DNA of 64,000 bases from Natrinema thermotolerans DSM 11552 (GCA_000337115.1 AOIR01000059.1:173653-237652), one strand, 5' to 3'; counted from the first letter of the stretch, positions 1 through 7,849 are shown. Numbers and translations: made by a program. The notes: a model not told the origin generated them from the sequence alone.

Positions 1-181
1 CCGCCGTCGCGAACAACTGCAACGACACCGTCACGGAGAGGATGATCACGCCAGCGATGTCCAGCAGGAACCCTTTGGCTCCCCGCCGGTCGCGGCGTTG
101 CCAGATCGTACTCAACAGGACGGTACAGACGACCGCCGCGGTGATATACGGGAGCGCTATCGGCGTGTATTCGTACGTCAT
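1..181 (-). CDS. N-terminus of a membrane sensor protein, probably histidine kinase (partial)
   Basis: The reverse strand from an ATG at 179-181 runs off the left edge after 60 codons. It opens MTYEYTPIALPYITAAVV, then a first membrane helix, an Arg-rich loop (WQRRDRRGAK) and a second hydrophobic stretch (residues about 40-60). This start, with an aromatic-TP pair, a helix and then a basic GA loop, resembles the 7TM N-terminal domain of many haloarchaeal histidine kinases. The catalytic half lies outside the window, so the family is inferred from pattern only. It could be another multi-pass membrane protein. Confidence 0.5.
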   Translation of the reverse strand, partial: MTYEYTPIALPYITAAVVCTVLLSTIWQRRDRRGAKGFLLDIAGVIILSVTVSLQLFATA

Positions 182-487
182 ATTTCGGTAGAGGGCCTGT
201 ATTGGTCAGTATCGTCTCCTCGAGGGGGCGACAGCTGTCGCGCGTTTCCGTCGGCCGGTTGACAGCGCTGGCCGTTCGGACTCGGGCATCCTCGCGATGT
301 ACCGGCCGAGAGCGGAAACGTAAAACACGGCGTTTTTCGTTTGACACCGAGTATCAACCGTCGAGTTGCATTAACGTTGTGGCAGTCGTGGAGTTGTACC
401 GGTCGCTCGCGGGGAGCCGGTCTCGACTGGCGTCCACCGTCGACGTCTCGGCGGGCACTCCCGGCCGCCATCCACTGCCGGACGGTG
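182..487. other. Intergenic stretch without a supported gene
   Basis: About 300 bp lie between the kinase-like start and the end of bluB. Open frames cross it on both strands, but none has haloarchaeal-like acidic composition or recognisable domains. It presumably holds the promoter of the kinase-like gene and the 3' flank of bluB. No repeat or structure stands out. Confidence 0.5.
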
Positions 488-1222
488 CTACCGTGGCTGT
501 GATTCGGAGCGAGAACGCGGCTCGTGGCCGCGATCGCTGTCAGTGCCACGCTCGCGAGCAGCGTTGGTCGCCCGATCCGGATCCCACTGGCCCTCGTGGA
601 CGAGCGTCTCCACGTCGAGTCGCTCGCGCCAGCCTTCCTGTTGAAGCACGGGTTCGTCGGGGAACCCGTCCTCGGGATAGCCCAGACAGAGATACGCGAT
701 CGGCTTGACGTGGGCCGGAATGTCGAGAACCTCCCGGACCTCGTGAGGGTAGAGGACGCTCACCCAGCCGACGCCGATCCCCTCCGCACGGGCGGCCAGC
801 CAGAGGTTCTGCACGGCGAGACAGGTCGAGTATACGTCGGTCCGCCGCATCGAACTTCGCCCCAACACGTGGGGCGCGCCCCGCGTCGGATCACAGGTCA
901 CGCAGACGTTGACCGGCGACTCGCGGATCCCCTCGAGTTTCAGGTCGGCGAACTCGCTTCGCCGCGGTTCCTCGTACCCCTCGCGGGCGGCCGCGATAGC
1001 GCGGTCGGCGATCTCGGCGATTTCGGCTTTCGTCTCCGTCTCACGGACGACGACGAGGTCCCATGGCTGGGAAAAACCGACGCTCGGGGCGTGATGGGCG
1101 GCCTCGAGGAGTCGCTCGAGGACGCCATCGGGAATCGGGTCGTCGCGGAATCGCCGGATATCCCGCCGTGTGAAGATCGCCTTGTACACTGCGTCCCGTT
1201 CCGCGTCGCTGAACGCAACCAT
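488..1222 (-). CDS. bluB: 5,6-dimethylbenzimidazole synthase (nitroreductase fold)
   Basis: BluB breaks down FMNH2 with oxygen to make 5,6-dimethylbenzimidazole, the lower ligand of cobalamin. The 244-aa protein shows the nitroreductase-like FMN site at its start (FTRRDIRRFRDDPIPD, residues about 17-32), the HHAPSVGFSQPW segment typical of BluB (about 42-54) and the C-terminal GIGVGWVSVLYPHEVR and YLCLGYPE motifs. The last ~30 residues are a polar tail. A TATA-like TTTATA (1248-1253) sits 28 nt from the ATG, so the transcript is probably leaderless. No other cobamide gene is adjacent. Another nitroreductase is possible but less likely. Confidence 0.87.
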   Translation of the reverse strand: MVAFSDAERDAVYKAIFTRRDIRRFRDDPIPDGVLERLLEAAHHAPSVGFSQPWDLVVVRETETKAEIAEIADRAIAAAREGYEEPRRSEFADLKLEGIRESPVNVCVTCDPTRGAPHVLGRSSMRRTDVYSTCLAVQNLWLAARAEGIGVGWVSVLYPHEVREVLDIPAHVKPIAYLCLGYPEDGFPDEPVLQQEGWRERLDVETLVHEGQWDPDRATNAARERGTDSDRGHEPRSRSESQPR

Positions 1223-1247
1223 TGTTTCACGAATGAAAGTTCGATTG

Positions 1248-1253
1248 TATAAA
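1248..1253 (-). promoter_or_regulatory. TATA-like box of bluB
   Basis: TTTATA on the reverse strand is centred 28 nt upstream of the bluB ATG. This is the spacing expected for an archaeal leaderless promoter. Confidence 0.55.
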
Positions 1254-1321
1254 GGCGCTGACTGCCCGTTACGTCATCGACTCGAGCGAGACGGGTCGGG
1301 ACCGTACCGTGGTCGGGTCCG

Positions 1322-2245
1322 TCACTCCGCCTCGGGTGCCTCGGCCGGGTCGACGACCTCGCCCGGTTCCGGATAGACGCCGACCTGATCGCAGCGGTCC
1401 GCCATGGGACAGGCGTCGGGGTCCTCGAGGCAGGCCGGCGTGCGCGCCCGGCAGTACTCGCGGCCGAACTGGATCGTCGCCGTATGTCCGAAGCCGCACT
1501 TGGCTGCGGGAACGTCGCGCTCGAGAACCTCGCGGACGGCCTCGTGGTCGGCGTCCGGCGGCGCGATCCCCATGCGTCGATAGATCCGGTGGACGTGGGT
1601 ATCGACGGGGAAGACGCCGCCTCGACCGCCGGCGAAAAGCAGGACGCAGTCGGCGGTCTTCGGCCCCACGCCACGGACGCCGAGCAGCGTCTCGCGGACC
1701 TCGGCCGGCGGCTCGTCCTTGACGAACGCGTCGAACGCCGCAGCGGAGCCGAACTCCTCGAGGACCCACTCGGCGGTGTCGATGATGGTCTCGGACTTCT
1801 GGTTGTACAGGCCCGCGCCGCTGATGGTCTCGGCGAGCGTCGACTGTTCGGCGGCCGCGAGCGATTCGGCGAGGTCGATGTCCTTGGCTCGCGGTTGTCC
1901 GCTCACGGCTTCGCCGTTCGCATTATCGAGGCCCTCACGTCGTTCGCGCCTCGCATCGCTCGCACTGTTTGCGTCGCGGTGCGACGCACCACCGTCGTAC
2001 CGGTCGATCAGCGCGTCGTGGGCCGGCTGACTGGCCTTGTCGCTCGTGTTCTGACTCAGGATCGTCCGGACGAGACAGGTGAAGGCGTCACGACCACCGT
2101 ACTCCTTCCGCCAGAACAGTTCGCCCAGCCGGTCGACGACCTCCTCGGCGCGGGTGTCGGCCGTCGCCGGATCGAACTCGGCGGTCCGTCCGCCACCGGC
2201 CGTCCCGCCGCTGATGTTGACCGCTGGCTCCGAATCGTCGCTCAT
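1322..2245 (-). CDS. nth: Endonuclease III-family DNA glycosylase/AP lyase
   Basis: This base-excision-repair glycosylase removes oxidised pyrimidines and nicks the AP site. It has the HhH motif with the catalytic Lys (LLGVRGVGPKTADC), the catalytic Asp (FPVDTHVHR) and a C-terminal four-Cys iron-sulfur loop (CRARTPAC, six residues, C, five residues, C; the spacer differs slightly from E. coli Nth). The ATG at 2245 (MSDDSEPAVN) is chosen; an in-frame ATG at 2272 is also possible. An odd low-complexity insertion of about 40 residues (DANSASDARRERREG..., encoded near 1886-2000) interrupts the helical core after SQPAHDALIDRYD. This is probably a halophile-specific surface loop or inserted repeat. 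Confidence 0.88.
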   Translation of the reverse strand: MSDDSEPAVNISGGTAGGGRTAEFDPATADTRAEEVVDRLGELFWRKEYGGRDAFTCLVRTILSQNTSDKASQPAHDALIDRYDGGASHRDANSASDARRERREGLDNANGEAVSGQPRAKDIDLAESLAAAEQSTLAETISGAGLYNQKSETIIDTAEWVLEEFGSAAAFDAFVKDEPPAEVRETLLGVRGVGPKTADCVLLFAGGRGGVFPVDTHVHRIYRRMGIAPPDADHEAVREVLERDVPAAKCGFGHTATIQFGREYCRARTPACLEDPDACPMADRCDQVGVYPEPGEVVDPAEAPEAE

Positions 2246-2320
2246 ACTGTCCCGTTTGGACTTCGACCCCAAAACCGCGGCGGACGGTCGGCGGACCGAC
2301 GGTTGTGGCCCGGGACTCGC

Positions 2321-2734
2321 CTACTCGACGGTGATCGTCACCGTCGCCTCGGCACCGTCGGAAAGCGCCGCCACGAGGTCGCGGTCGAACCCCTCGGCCG
2401 CGAACTCGGCACTGTTGACGATCGTCCGGTCGTCGACGTAGTCGCTCGTTCGCCCGACCGCGCTGCGTTCGTTCGTAAACTCGAGGTCGGGATCGCCCCG
2501 GCCGGTCACGGACGCCGTGTGGCCCCCGGCCTCGAGCGTGACGGTGATCGTCGCGTTGGAATCCTGACAAGCTGTGACGAAGTCGGGATCGAAGTCGGCC
2601 GGCGCGCGGTCGGCCTCGATCGCGAGGATGCAGTCGCCCGCGGGAGTGAGGTAGTCGTCGGTCGTCACCTCGAACGTGCTGGCGTGTTCGGCGGTGACGT
2701 TCTCGTGGCCGCGAGCGTGAATGACCTCTTCCAT
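2321..2734 (-). CDS. DUF371 family protein
   Basis: A 137-aa acidic protein of the archaeal DUF371 family, whose function is unknown. It begins MEEVIHARGHENVTAEHASTFEVT and carries the family pattern of beta strands around DYLTPAGDCILAIEADRAPADF and the central GRGDPDLEFTNERSAVGRTSDYVDDRTI segment. It ends in a Thr-Val-Thr-Ile strand. There are no membrane helices or signal peptide. It lies downstream of the small membrane protein and upstream of nth on the same strand, about 75 bp from nth, so co-transcription is plausible. Confidence 0.75.
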   Translation of the reverse strand: MEEVIHARGHENVTAEHASTFEVTTDDYLTPAGDCILAIEADRAPADFDPDFVTACQDSNATITVTLEAGGHTASVTGRGDPDLEFTNERSAVGRTSDYVDDRTIVNSAEFAAEGFDRDLVAALSDGAEATVTITVE

Positions 2735-2794
2735 GGACGGCGGTTCGTCGCCGCCGGGAAAACGGGATCGAATCGGGGTGAGGAAGCGGTGGTC

Positions 2795-3169
2795 TCACTC
2801 GCCGGTCGACGACCGATAGCCGTCGCGGAACTGCCGAACGACTGCCCCGATGGCGTTGCCCAGAACGACGAAAAGCAAGATTGCGACGACGCCACCGCTC
2901 AGTTCGGCGTTCGGTGAGCCCATCGCGATCCCGGCGATCACTGCGACCGCCCCGCCGGCGACGGCCAGCGCGGCCAGCCCGAGTTGGAGATCGGACCCGG
3001 TCCGGCGGGCTAACAGCGACTGCGGTAGGCCGACGCCGACGATCAAGTAAATCGCGATCCCGATCGGCGTGATCCCGAGCAGGGCCGGGCTCTCGGTGAT
3101 CGCGCTCGCGACGGCGGCACACAGCAGCGCCAAGGCGAAGCAGCCCCCGACGAGGAGAGCGTCTCTCAT
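2795..3169 (-). CDS. Small four-helix membrane protein, unrecognised
   Basis: A 124-aa protein made almost entirely of hydrophobic helices: residues about 5-25, 30-50, 62-85 and 92-112. Basic turns lie between them (LLARRTGSD) and a short polar tail (RQFRDGYRSSTGE) follows. No family motif is recognised. It is probably an integral membrane protein of the haloarchaeal cytoplasmic membrane. The downstream DUF371 gene starts 60 bp away on the same strand. Confidence 0.6.
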   Translation of the reverse strand: MRDALLVGGCFALALLCAAVASAITESPALLGITPIGIAIYLIVGVGLPQSLLARRTGSDLQLGLAALAVAGGAVAVIAGIAMGSPNAELSGGVVAILLFVVLGNAIGAVVRQFRDGYRSSTGE

Positions 3170-3232
3170 ACGTTCTGATCATTCCGCGGCGAAAATAGCT
3201 TTTTCGTCGGTCGTCGATGCGACGAGCCGTGG

Positions 3233-4576
3233 TCAGACGAGGCTCGCGCCGTCGAACTCGCCGCGGCTGTACTCGAGGTCCAGCAGGTCGAGGATCGTCG
3301 GCGTGATATCGAAGAGGTCGGCATCCTCGATCGTCGCGTCCGGCGAGTCGATGTACAGCGACGTGTCGTCGAAACTGTGCATCCCGTTGCGCGGGCCGGT
3401 GTCGAAGACCTCGCCCTCGCCTTTGAAGCCGGATTTGAGGTCGAAGCCGTTGTTCGGGATCGCGACCAGGTCCGGCGCGATGTCGTCGTGGTCGCCGCGG
3501 AAGGCCTCTTCTTTCTCGACGACGCGGTCGACTACCTTGTTCCCGTCGGGGCCCTCGAGCGCCTCGAGGTCGGCCTTGAGTTGATCGCGGACCGCGTCGT
3601 ACTCGTCTTCGGGGACGGCACCGCGGGGCTCGCGGCCCTCGAGGTTGATGTAGAACCGGCCCGGAATGAACGAGTAGGCCTTGGTATCGTCGGAGATGTC
3701 GCCCAGTTCCTCGGGGTCGTCCGTCCCGAAGGAGAGCCACCCCTCCTCCCGGAGCCACTCGTTGAAGTGGACCTCGTAGTCGAGACTGGTAAAGCCATGA
3801 TCGGAGGCGACGATCATCGTGACGTCGTCGGGCAGCGACTCCCGGAGCCGGCCGATGTAGTCGTCGACTTTCTTGTAGAATTCGATGAACTCGTCTTTGT
3901 ACTCGCCGTCGCGCTCGTAGTCTTTGAACAGGAAGTGGTTGACCCGGTCGGTCGTCATGAAGACGCCGAAGAACAGGTCCCAGTCGTCCTCCTCGATGTA
4001 GTGCTGGAAGGCCTCGTACTGGGCGTCGACGGTCGCGTGAGCGTCCTCGATGAACTCGGATTTGTCGTCCTGATGGCCGAGTTTCGGGTTGACGTCGATC
4101 CGGTAATCGAGCGTCTCGAGGTAGTCGCGGACGTCGTCGGGGTAGGCGGCCTTGTCGAGGCCGGGCGAGAGAAAGCCCGAGACCATCCGCTGGACGTCCC
4201 GCTGGGGCGGGAAGGTAACGGGGACGTTCATCACGGTGGCCTTACGGCCGTTCTCCTGGACGCGGTCCCAGACGCGGTCGGCCTGGACGTCACGTCCCAT
4301 CGGAACGTAGGTGTCGTAGGTGCCGTTTTCACGATCCTGGAAGCCGTAGACGCCGGTTTCGCCCGGGTTCATCCCGGTGGTCAGCGACGGCCAGCAGGCG
4401 CTTGACTCCGGCGGGACGATACTCGAAATCTCGCCGGCGGTTCCGTCCGCGGCGATCGCAGCGAAGTTGGGAAACAGTTCCTCGTTCTCCGAGAGGAGAC
4501 TATACGGTACGCCGTCGACCCCGATAAACGCGACCCGGGGGTCACCGTCGCCCCGTAATCGGTCGAACAGACCCAT
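3233..4576 (-). CDS. Alkaline-phosphatase-superfamily phosphodiesterase/nucleotide pyrophosphatase
   Basis: A 447-aa protein of the type I phosphodiesterase/nucleotide pyrophosphatase branch of the AlkP superfamily. Near the N-terminus, AFIGVDGVPYSLL supplies the first metal Asp. PPESSACWPSLTTGMNPGETGVYGF carries the Thr nucleophile region. VIVASDHGFTSLDYEVHFNEWL and MHSFDDTSLYI supply the Asp-His and His metal ligands. The ATG at 4576 (MGLFDRLRGD) is preferred over the upstream frame opening at 4687, whose extra residues are not conserved-looking. The substrate is unknown; related archaeal genes often act on nucleotide- or lipid-linked phosphodiesters. There is no signal peptide, so it is probably cytoplasmic. 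Confidence 0.82.
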   Translation of the reverse strand: MGLFDRLRGDGDPRVAFIGVDGVPYSLLSENEELFPNFAAIAADGTAGEISSIVPPESSACWPSLTTGMNPGETGVYGFQDRENGTYDTYVPMGRDVQADRVWDRVQENGRKATVMNVPVTFPPQRDVQRMVSGFLSPGLDKAAYPDDVRDYLETLDYRIDVNPKLGHQDDKSEFIEDAHATVDAQYEAFQHYIEEDDWDLFFGVFMTTDRVNHFLFKDYERDGEYKDEFIEFYKKVDDYIGRLRESLPDDVTMIVASDHGFTSLDYEVHFNEWLREEGWLSFGTDDPEELGDISDDTKAYSFIPGRFYINLEGREPRGAVPEDEYDAVRDQLKADLEALEGPDGNKVVDRVVEKEEAFRGDHDDIAPDLVAIPNNGFDLKSGFKGEGEVFDTGPRNGMHSFDDTSLYIDSPDATIEDADLFDITPTILDLLDLEYSRGEFDGASLV

Positions 4577-4721
4577 GGACGGACGTAGTTCGACCGCATA
4601 CAAGAAGGTTCGTTTCGAGACACTGTTTTCCGAACGGCCGAGGCACGAACCGGCGGTGCCCGTCGGGCGGGGACACGACGGTAGCACACGCAGCGTACCG
4701 ACGGGTCACGGACCGTCGTCC

Positions 4722-4856
4722 CTACTCGTCGGTCGCGCTCGAGTCGTCGGGATCGAAGTTGGCCGGGACGACCGTGAGATGGGCCATACCGGCTGCGGAC
4801 TCGTCCGCGTCGTCGGCCGACGATGACGTTCTCGGGGCGGAGTCGGATGCTGCCAT
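4722..4856 (-). CDS. 44-aa acidic small protein (core MAHLTVVPANFDPDD)
   Basis: A short frame with ATG at 4854-4856 and TAG at 4722-4724 gives a Ser/Asp-rich start followed by the compact core GMAHLTVVPANFDPDDSS. The composition is typically haloarchaeal (acidic, few Lys). The hydrophobic TVVPANF patch looks like a conserved small-protein motif rather than noise. No domain is recognised and no partner is adjacent: the AlkP-family gene is downstream and pyrophosphatase upstream, both on the same strand. An internal Met at residue 24 could be an alternative start. Function unknown. Confidence 0.5.
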   Translation of the reverse strand: MAASDSAPRTSSSADDADESAAGMAHLTVVPANFDPDDSSATDE

Positions 4857-4996
4857 ACAGGAACGACTACGGCGGGAACGGGGATAAAATTACCCATGCT
4901 CATAACGAATCAGCCGGTCGGCCACGGATAACTCTCGGGTATCCGTTCGCGGCAGCGAGAGAAAACGGGCGGAGCCGCGAGCGCGGCGGGTCCCGT

Positions 4997-5527
4997 TTAG
5001 AAGTTCTCGTCGTAGAGGTCCTGGGCGTGTTCGATCGCGTCGTAGGCGGCCTGCTTGTCCTCCCAGCCCTGCGTCTCGACTTCCTTGCCCTCCTCGAGGT
5101 TCTTGTAGGTCGCGAAGAACTCGTCGATCTCGTCGAGTTGCTGCTGCGGAATATCGTCGAGATCCTCGATGTGATCGTAGCGCGGGTCCTCCGAGGGGAC
5201 GGCGATGACCTTGTCGTCCTGTTCGCCGTCGTCGTCCATCTTCATCAGGGCGACCGGGCGGGCTTCGATGATACAGCCGGGGAACGTCTGGTCCTCGACG
5301 AGGACGAGGACGTCGAAGGGGTCCTCGTCGTCGTAGTACGACTGCGGGATGAAACCGTAGTCGCTCGGGTAGTGAACGTTGCTGTGGAGGACGCGATCGA
5401 GGACGACGCCCGGGACGTCCTTATCGTACTCGTACTTGTTTCGCTCGCCCTTGAGACACTCCACGACGGCGTAGATCTCTTCCGGCGGGTTCGGTCCGGT
5501 CTCGAGGTCTTCCCAGAGGTTGACCAT
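4997..5527 (-). CDS. ppa: Inorganic pyrophosphatase (family I, soluble)
   Basis: Hydrolyses pyrophosphate released by biosynthesis, including nucleic acid and aminoacyl-tRNA synthesis, in the cytoplasm. The 176-aa length matches family I. Visible motifs are the substrate-binding KGERNKYEYDKD and LDRVLHSNVHYPSDYGFIPQSYYDDEDPFDVLVLVED, which carries the metal-binding DxDPxD Asp cluster. KVIAVPSEDPRY and the C-terminal EIDEFFATYKNLEEGKEVETQGW helix follow. It stands alone and is divergent from the padR gene across a 204-bp gap. Confidence 0.95.
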   Translation of the reverse strand: MVNLWEDLETGPNPPEEIYAVVECLKGERNKYEYDKDVPGVVLDRVLHSNVHYPSDYGFIPQSYYDDEDPFDVLVLVEDQTFPGCIIEARPVALMKMDDDGEQDDKVIAVPSEDPRYDHIEDLDDIPQQQLDEIDEFFATYKNLEEGKEVETQGWEDKQAAYDAIEHAQDLYDENF

Positions 5528-5701
5528 GTACCGGAGGATCGACGGTCGATCAAAAAGTACTTTCGTAATCGAGTGTCACTAGTCAGTTGACGGTTGCCAG
5601 CTATGGAACAGACGACGAACGGGCCCGTTTCACCGGCGTCCGGCCGCATCGCGGCCGTACGGCCCATCCAACCCGCTGAAACGACGGAATGGTTGACAAG
5701 T

Positions 5702-5709
5702 CTTAAATA
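5702..5709 (+). promoter_or_regulatory. TATA box of the PadR-family gene
   Basis: CTTAAATA lies 27 nt (centre to ATG) before 5732, so transcription would start at or very near the start codon (leaderless). Confidence 0.6.
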
Positions 5710-5731
5710 GTCTGGTGACATTTACATAGCC

Positions 5732-6091
5732 ATGTCAGAGGCACAATCAATCACCGACGAGCAGAGTGTTGCGCGCGAACTCACAGCCTTCCAGAATAAC
5801 ATCCTCGTGATCCTCGCCAAGGAGCCGATGTACGGCCTGGCGATCAAACGCGAACTCGAGGACTACTACGGGACGGAGGTCAACCACGGTCGACTCTACC
5901 CCAACCTCGACGAACTGGTCGATCTGGGGCTGGTCGAAAAGAGCGAACTCGACAAGCGAACGAACCAGTACTCGCTGACCGACGACGGCTACGACGCCGT
6001 TCTCGACGGCATCCAGTGGACCCTCTCGAAGGTCGTCACGGGCGACGACCGCGCCGACGAGATCCGCGAGATCGTCGACGAGAGCTACTGA
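5732..6091 (+). CDS. PadR-family winged-helix transcriptional regulator
   Basis: A 119-aa regulator. After a 16-residue acidic lead come LTAFQNNILVILAKEPMYGLAIKRELEDYYGTEVNHGRLYPNLDELVDLGLVEK, the classic PadR winged helix with recognition helix around GRLYPNLDEL. A C-terminal dimerisation helix (ILDGIQWTLSKVV...) follows. Haloarchaeal PadR relatives of this size are widespread and their ligands are unknown. The promoter looks leaderless. The gene ends 7 bp inside the convergent rnhA-operon gene. Confidence 0.88.
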   Translation: MSEAQSITDEQSVARELTAFQNNILVILAKEPMYGLAIKRELEDYYGTEVNHGRLYPNLDELVDLGLVEKSELDKRTNQYSLTDDGYDAVLDGIQWTLSKVVTGDDRADEIREIVDESY

Positions 6092-6729
6092 GAGCCGACG
6101 GTCGGGGCCGATTCACCGGTGGCCTCGAAGACGAGTTCGATCGACTCCGCGATCACTTCCCGTTGTTTTTCCGACGGCCAGGCGTTCCTGACGAGGTACT
6201 CTTCCCGAAACTCCGCGAGTTCGTCGGCGGTCAGTGACGCGATCGGCTTCGCGTAGTGATTGCCCGCAAAGTCCGCCAGCAGCGCCGCGTTGTCCCCGTG
6301 AACGTCGCCGTGGGCTTCCCTGACCGCGGCGACGAGATCTCGGTTGCGCTCGTCGACGGCCGCCCAGTCGTCGGGGTCTTCGGTGCCCTCGAGCGGGATC
6401 TCGACGGCGCGGTCGATGTCCTCGATGCGGTCGGTCCTGATGACGCCGGCTTCGTCGTCGTGCCACTCCTCGGGGTGACAGACGAGGACATCGTCGCCGT
6501 CGTCGTCACGAATCCGCGACGTGAAGTCGTGGTTCTCGAGCAGTTCCTCGCGCCGCCGCTCGTAGGCCTCGATCTCGTTGTCGTCGACCGCGGTACGCTC
6601 GAGGCGGGTCAGTCGCTCGACTTCGTCGACGACGCCGCGCGGGAGGTCCCCGTCGGGTTCGTCGTCGGTGGCGTCTCCGTCCCGCTCGTCGGCCGCACCG
6701 TCGGCATCGATCGCGTTCGGATCGGTCAT
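6085..6729 (-). CDS. Haloarchaeal 'rnhA operon protein' (unknown function)
   Basis: A 214-aa acidic protein that is named in haloarchaea only for its position after rnhA. The N-terminal ~35 residues are disordered and Asp-rich. The rest is alpha/beta with VDEVERLTRLERTAVDDNEIEAYERRREELLENHDFTSRIR, a VCHPEEW segment and a C-terminal helical region (ELAEFREEYLVRNAWPSEKQREVIAESIELVFEAT). The ATG at 6729 (MTDPNAIDAD) is used; the longer frame reads through the repeat and is not conserved-looking. The stop overlaps padR by 7 bp. The spacing to rnhA (364 bp) is unusually large because a dispersed repeat sits between them. Confidence 0.7.
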   Translation of the reverse strand: MTDPNAIDADGAADERDGDATDDEPDGDLPRGVVDEVERLTRLERTAVDDNEIEAYERRREELLENHDFTSRIRDDDGDDVLVCHPEEWHDDEAGVIRTDRIEDIDRAVEIPLEGTEDPDDWAAVDERNRDLVAAVREAHGDVHGDNAALLADFAGNHYAKPIASLTADELAEFREEYLVRNAWPSEKQREVIAESIELVFEATGESAPTVGSQ

Positions 6730-6854
6730 AGGGGTGTGTATGGACGCGGGCGGGTTTCCGCTTGCCGATCCGTTTCGACGGTTCGTTCTGACCGATAGTC
6801 GATCGGTGGAACCGTATCCCGACGGAATTGCCGCGGCGAGAATTCGGGGGAAGC

Positions 6855-7053
6855 GTTCTGCTATCGTGGCAACAGGGAACGGCCACGCCCTCCCCAGCCG
6901 ATTTCTGCTCACGGGCGCGCAGCGCCCGTTCGCATGGTTCGCGGAACCTTCGGTTCCGCGCTAACGCTCGCGAAGCTCGCTCACTCATCCCTCGCACGAT
7001 GTCATCGATCCGCCCTCACTGGCGTTCGGACGGATCGACAGCGCGCGCCACCG
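6855..7053. repeat. Dispersed structured repeat, copy A (199 bp)
   Basis: It shares with copy B (33522-33661) the head GTTCTGCTAT, GTGGCAACAGGGA and GCCACGCCCTCCCCAGCCGATT, the middle block CTCACTCATCCCTCGC and the tail CAGCGCGCGCCACCG, in the same order. GTGGC and GCCAC in the head can pair. Copy A carries about 60 extra bp with two perfect 8-bp hairpins with 3-nt loops (6911-6929 and 6941-6959). No transposase or convincing ORF is present. It separates rnhA from its partner gene, so it probably inserted into an operon. Confidence 0.75.
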
Positions 7054-7093
7054 TAGATCGCCCGGTCGGGCCGATACGATGTATCGTGTGGAG

Positions 7094-7687
7094 TCAGGCC
7101 CGATCCAGCGCCTCGTTGACCAGCCCGTCCGCGCGGTCATTGACCTCGCGGGGGACGTACTCGAGGGTCCATTCGTCGAACGCTCGGAGCAACTCGTGGA
7201 CGGTAACGCGGTTCTCGCGGAGGTCGGGGTCGTTGGTGTCGTACTCCCCGCGGACCTGTTTAACGATGAGTTCGGAGTCGCCGCGGACGTGGACCTCGTC
7301 GTAGCCGTAGTCCCGGGCGGCTTCCAGTCCCGCGATCAGCGCCTCGTACTCGGCCTGATTGTTGGTGGCCGTTCCGATGGTCTCGCCGTCCTCGGCGACG
7401 ATGCCGTCGCCGGTGACGATCACCCAGCCGATCGCGGCCGGACCGGGGTTGCCCCGCGAGCCGCCGTCGAAGTAGACGTGAGCACGGCCCCCGCCCTCGC
7501 GGAGCAGTGCCTCGATTTCGCGGGGCTCTGCCCCCTGAATCACGACCTTGTCGTCGTACGCGACGGCGGTCGCGGAGCCGCGGCTCGCCCGCCAGCGTTC
7601 GTGGTCGGTGTTGCCCGACTCGACGGGTACCCCCGCTGCCTCGAGCCGTTCGCGAGCCGTTTCGACGTCGCACTCGATGACCGGCAT
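7094..7687 (-). CDS. rnhA: Ribonuclease HI, archaeal type with N-terminal extension
   Basis: Cleaves RNA in RNA-DNA hybrids, for example R-loops and replication primers. The 197-aa protein has a ~65-residue N-terminal domain (MPVIECDVETARERLEAAGVP...) followed by the RNase H fold. Its four acidic catalytic positions are visible: FDGGSRGNPG (Asp), NNQAEYEAL (Glu), VRGDSELIVKQV (Asp) and NDRADGLVNEALD (Asp). The ATG at 7685-7687 is chosen because the in-frame extension toward 8902 is only the antisense of the TFB gene. It is divergent from tfb and followed, after the repeat, by the rnhA operon protein. Confidence 0.92.
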   Translation of the reverse strand: MPVIECDVETARERLEAAGVPVESGNTDHERWRASRGSATAVAYDDKVVIQGAEPREIEALLREGGGRAHVYFDGGSRGNPGPAAIGWVIVTGDGIVAEDGETIGTATNNQAEYEALIAGLEAARDYGYDEVHVRGDSELIVKQVRGEYDTNDPDLRENRVTVHELLRAFDEWTLEYVPREVNDRADGLVNEALDRA

Positions 7688-7814
7688 TCGTCCCCGAGGT
7701 GGGGCAGAGCCGGATAAAGAGTTTCCGATTCCGAATGGTAAACCTCGACTCTCGACACCCGTATTGCCTGTTTTCGGGCGTTTTGGGTAGTCGGCCGAAA
7801 CGAGTGGCCAAAAG

Positions 7815-7822
7815 TTTATATA
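7815..7822 (+). promoter_or_regulatory. TATA box of the tfb gene
   Basis: TTTATATA is preceded by an A-rich stretch (AAAAG) resembling a BRE and is centred about 31 nt before the ATG at 7850. This predicts a leader of only a few nucleotides. A second AT-rich CTATAAAA (7838-7845) is too close to the start to be the main box. Confidence 0.6.
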
Positions 7823-7849
7823 TCGTCGTGATACTACTATAAAAGTGCG

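Noticed and set aside
2088-3758. A 556-aa open frame on the reverse strand
   Set aside because: It is Arg-rich, crosses four genes with domain or hydrophobic support in another frame, and is a GC-rich shadow.
6855-7053. Calling the dispersed repeat a MITE
   Set aside because: No clear terminal inverted repeats or target-site duplications could be read from the two copies.
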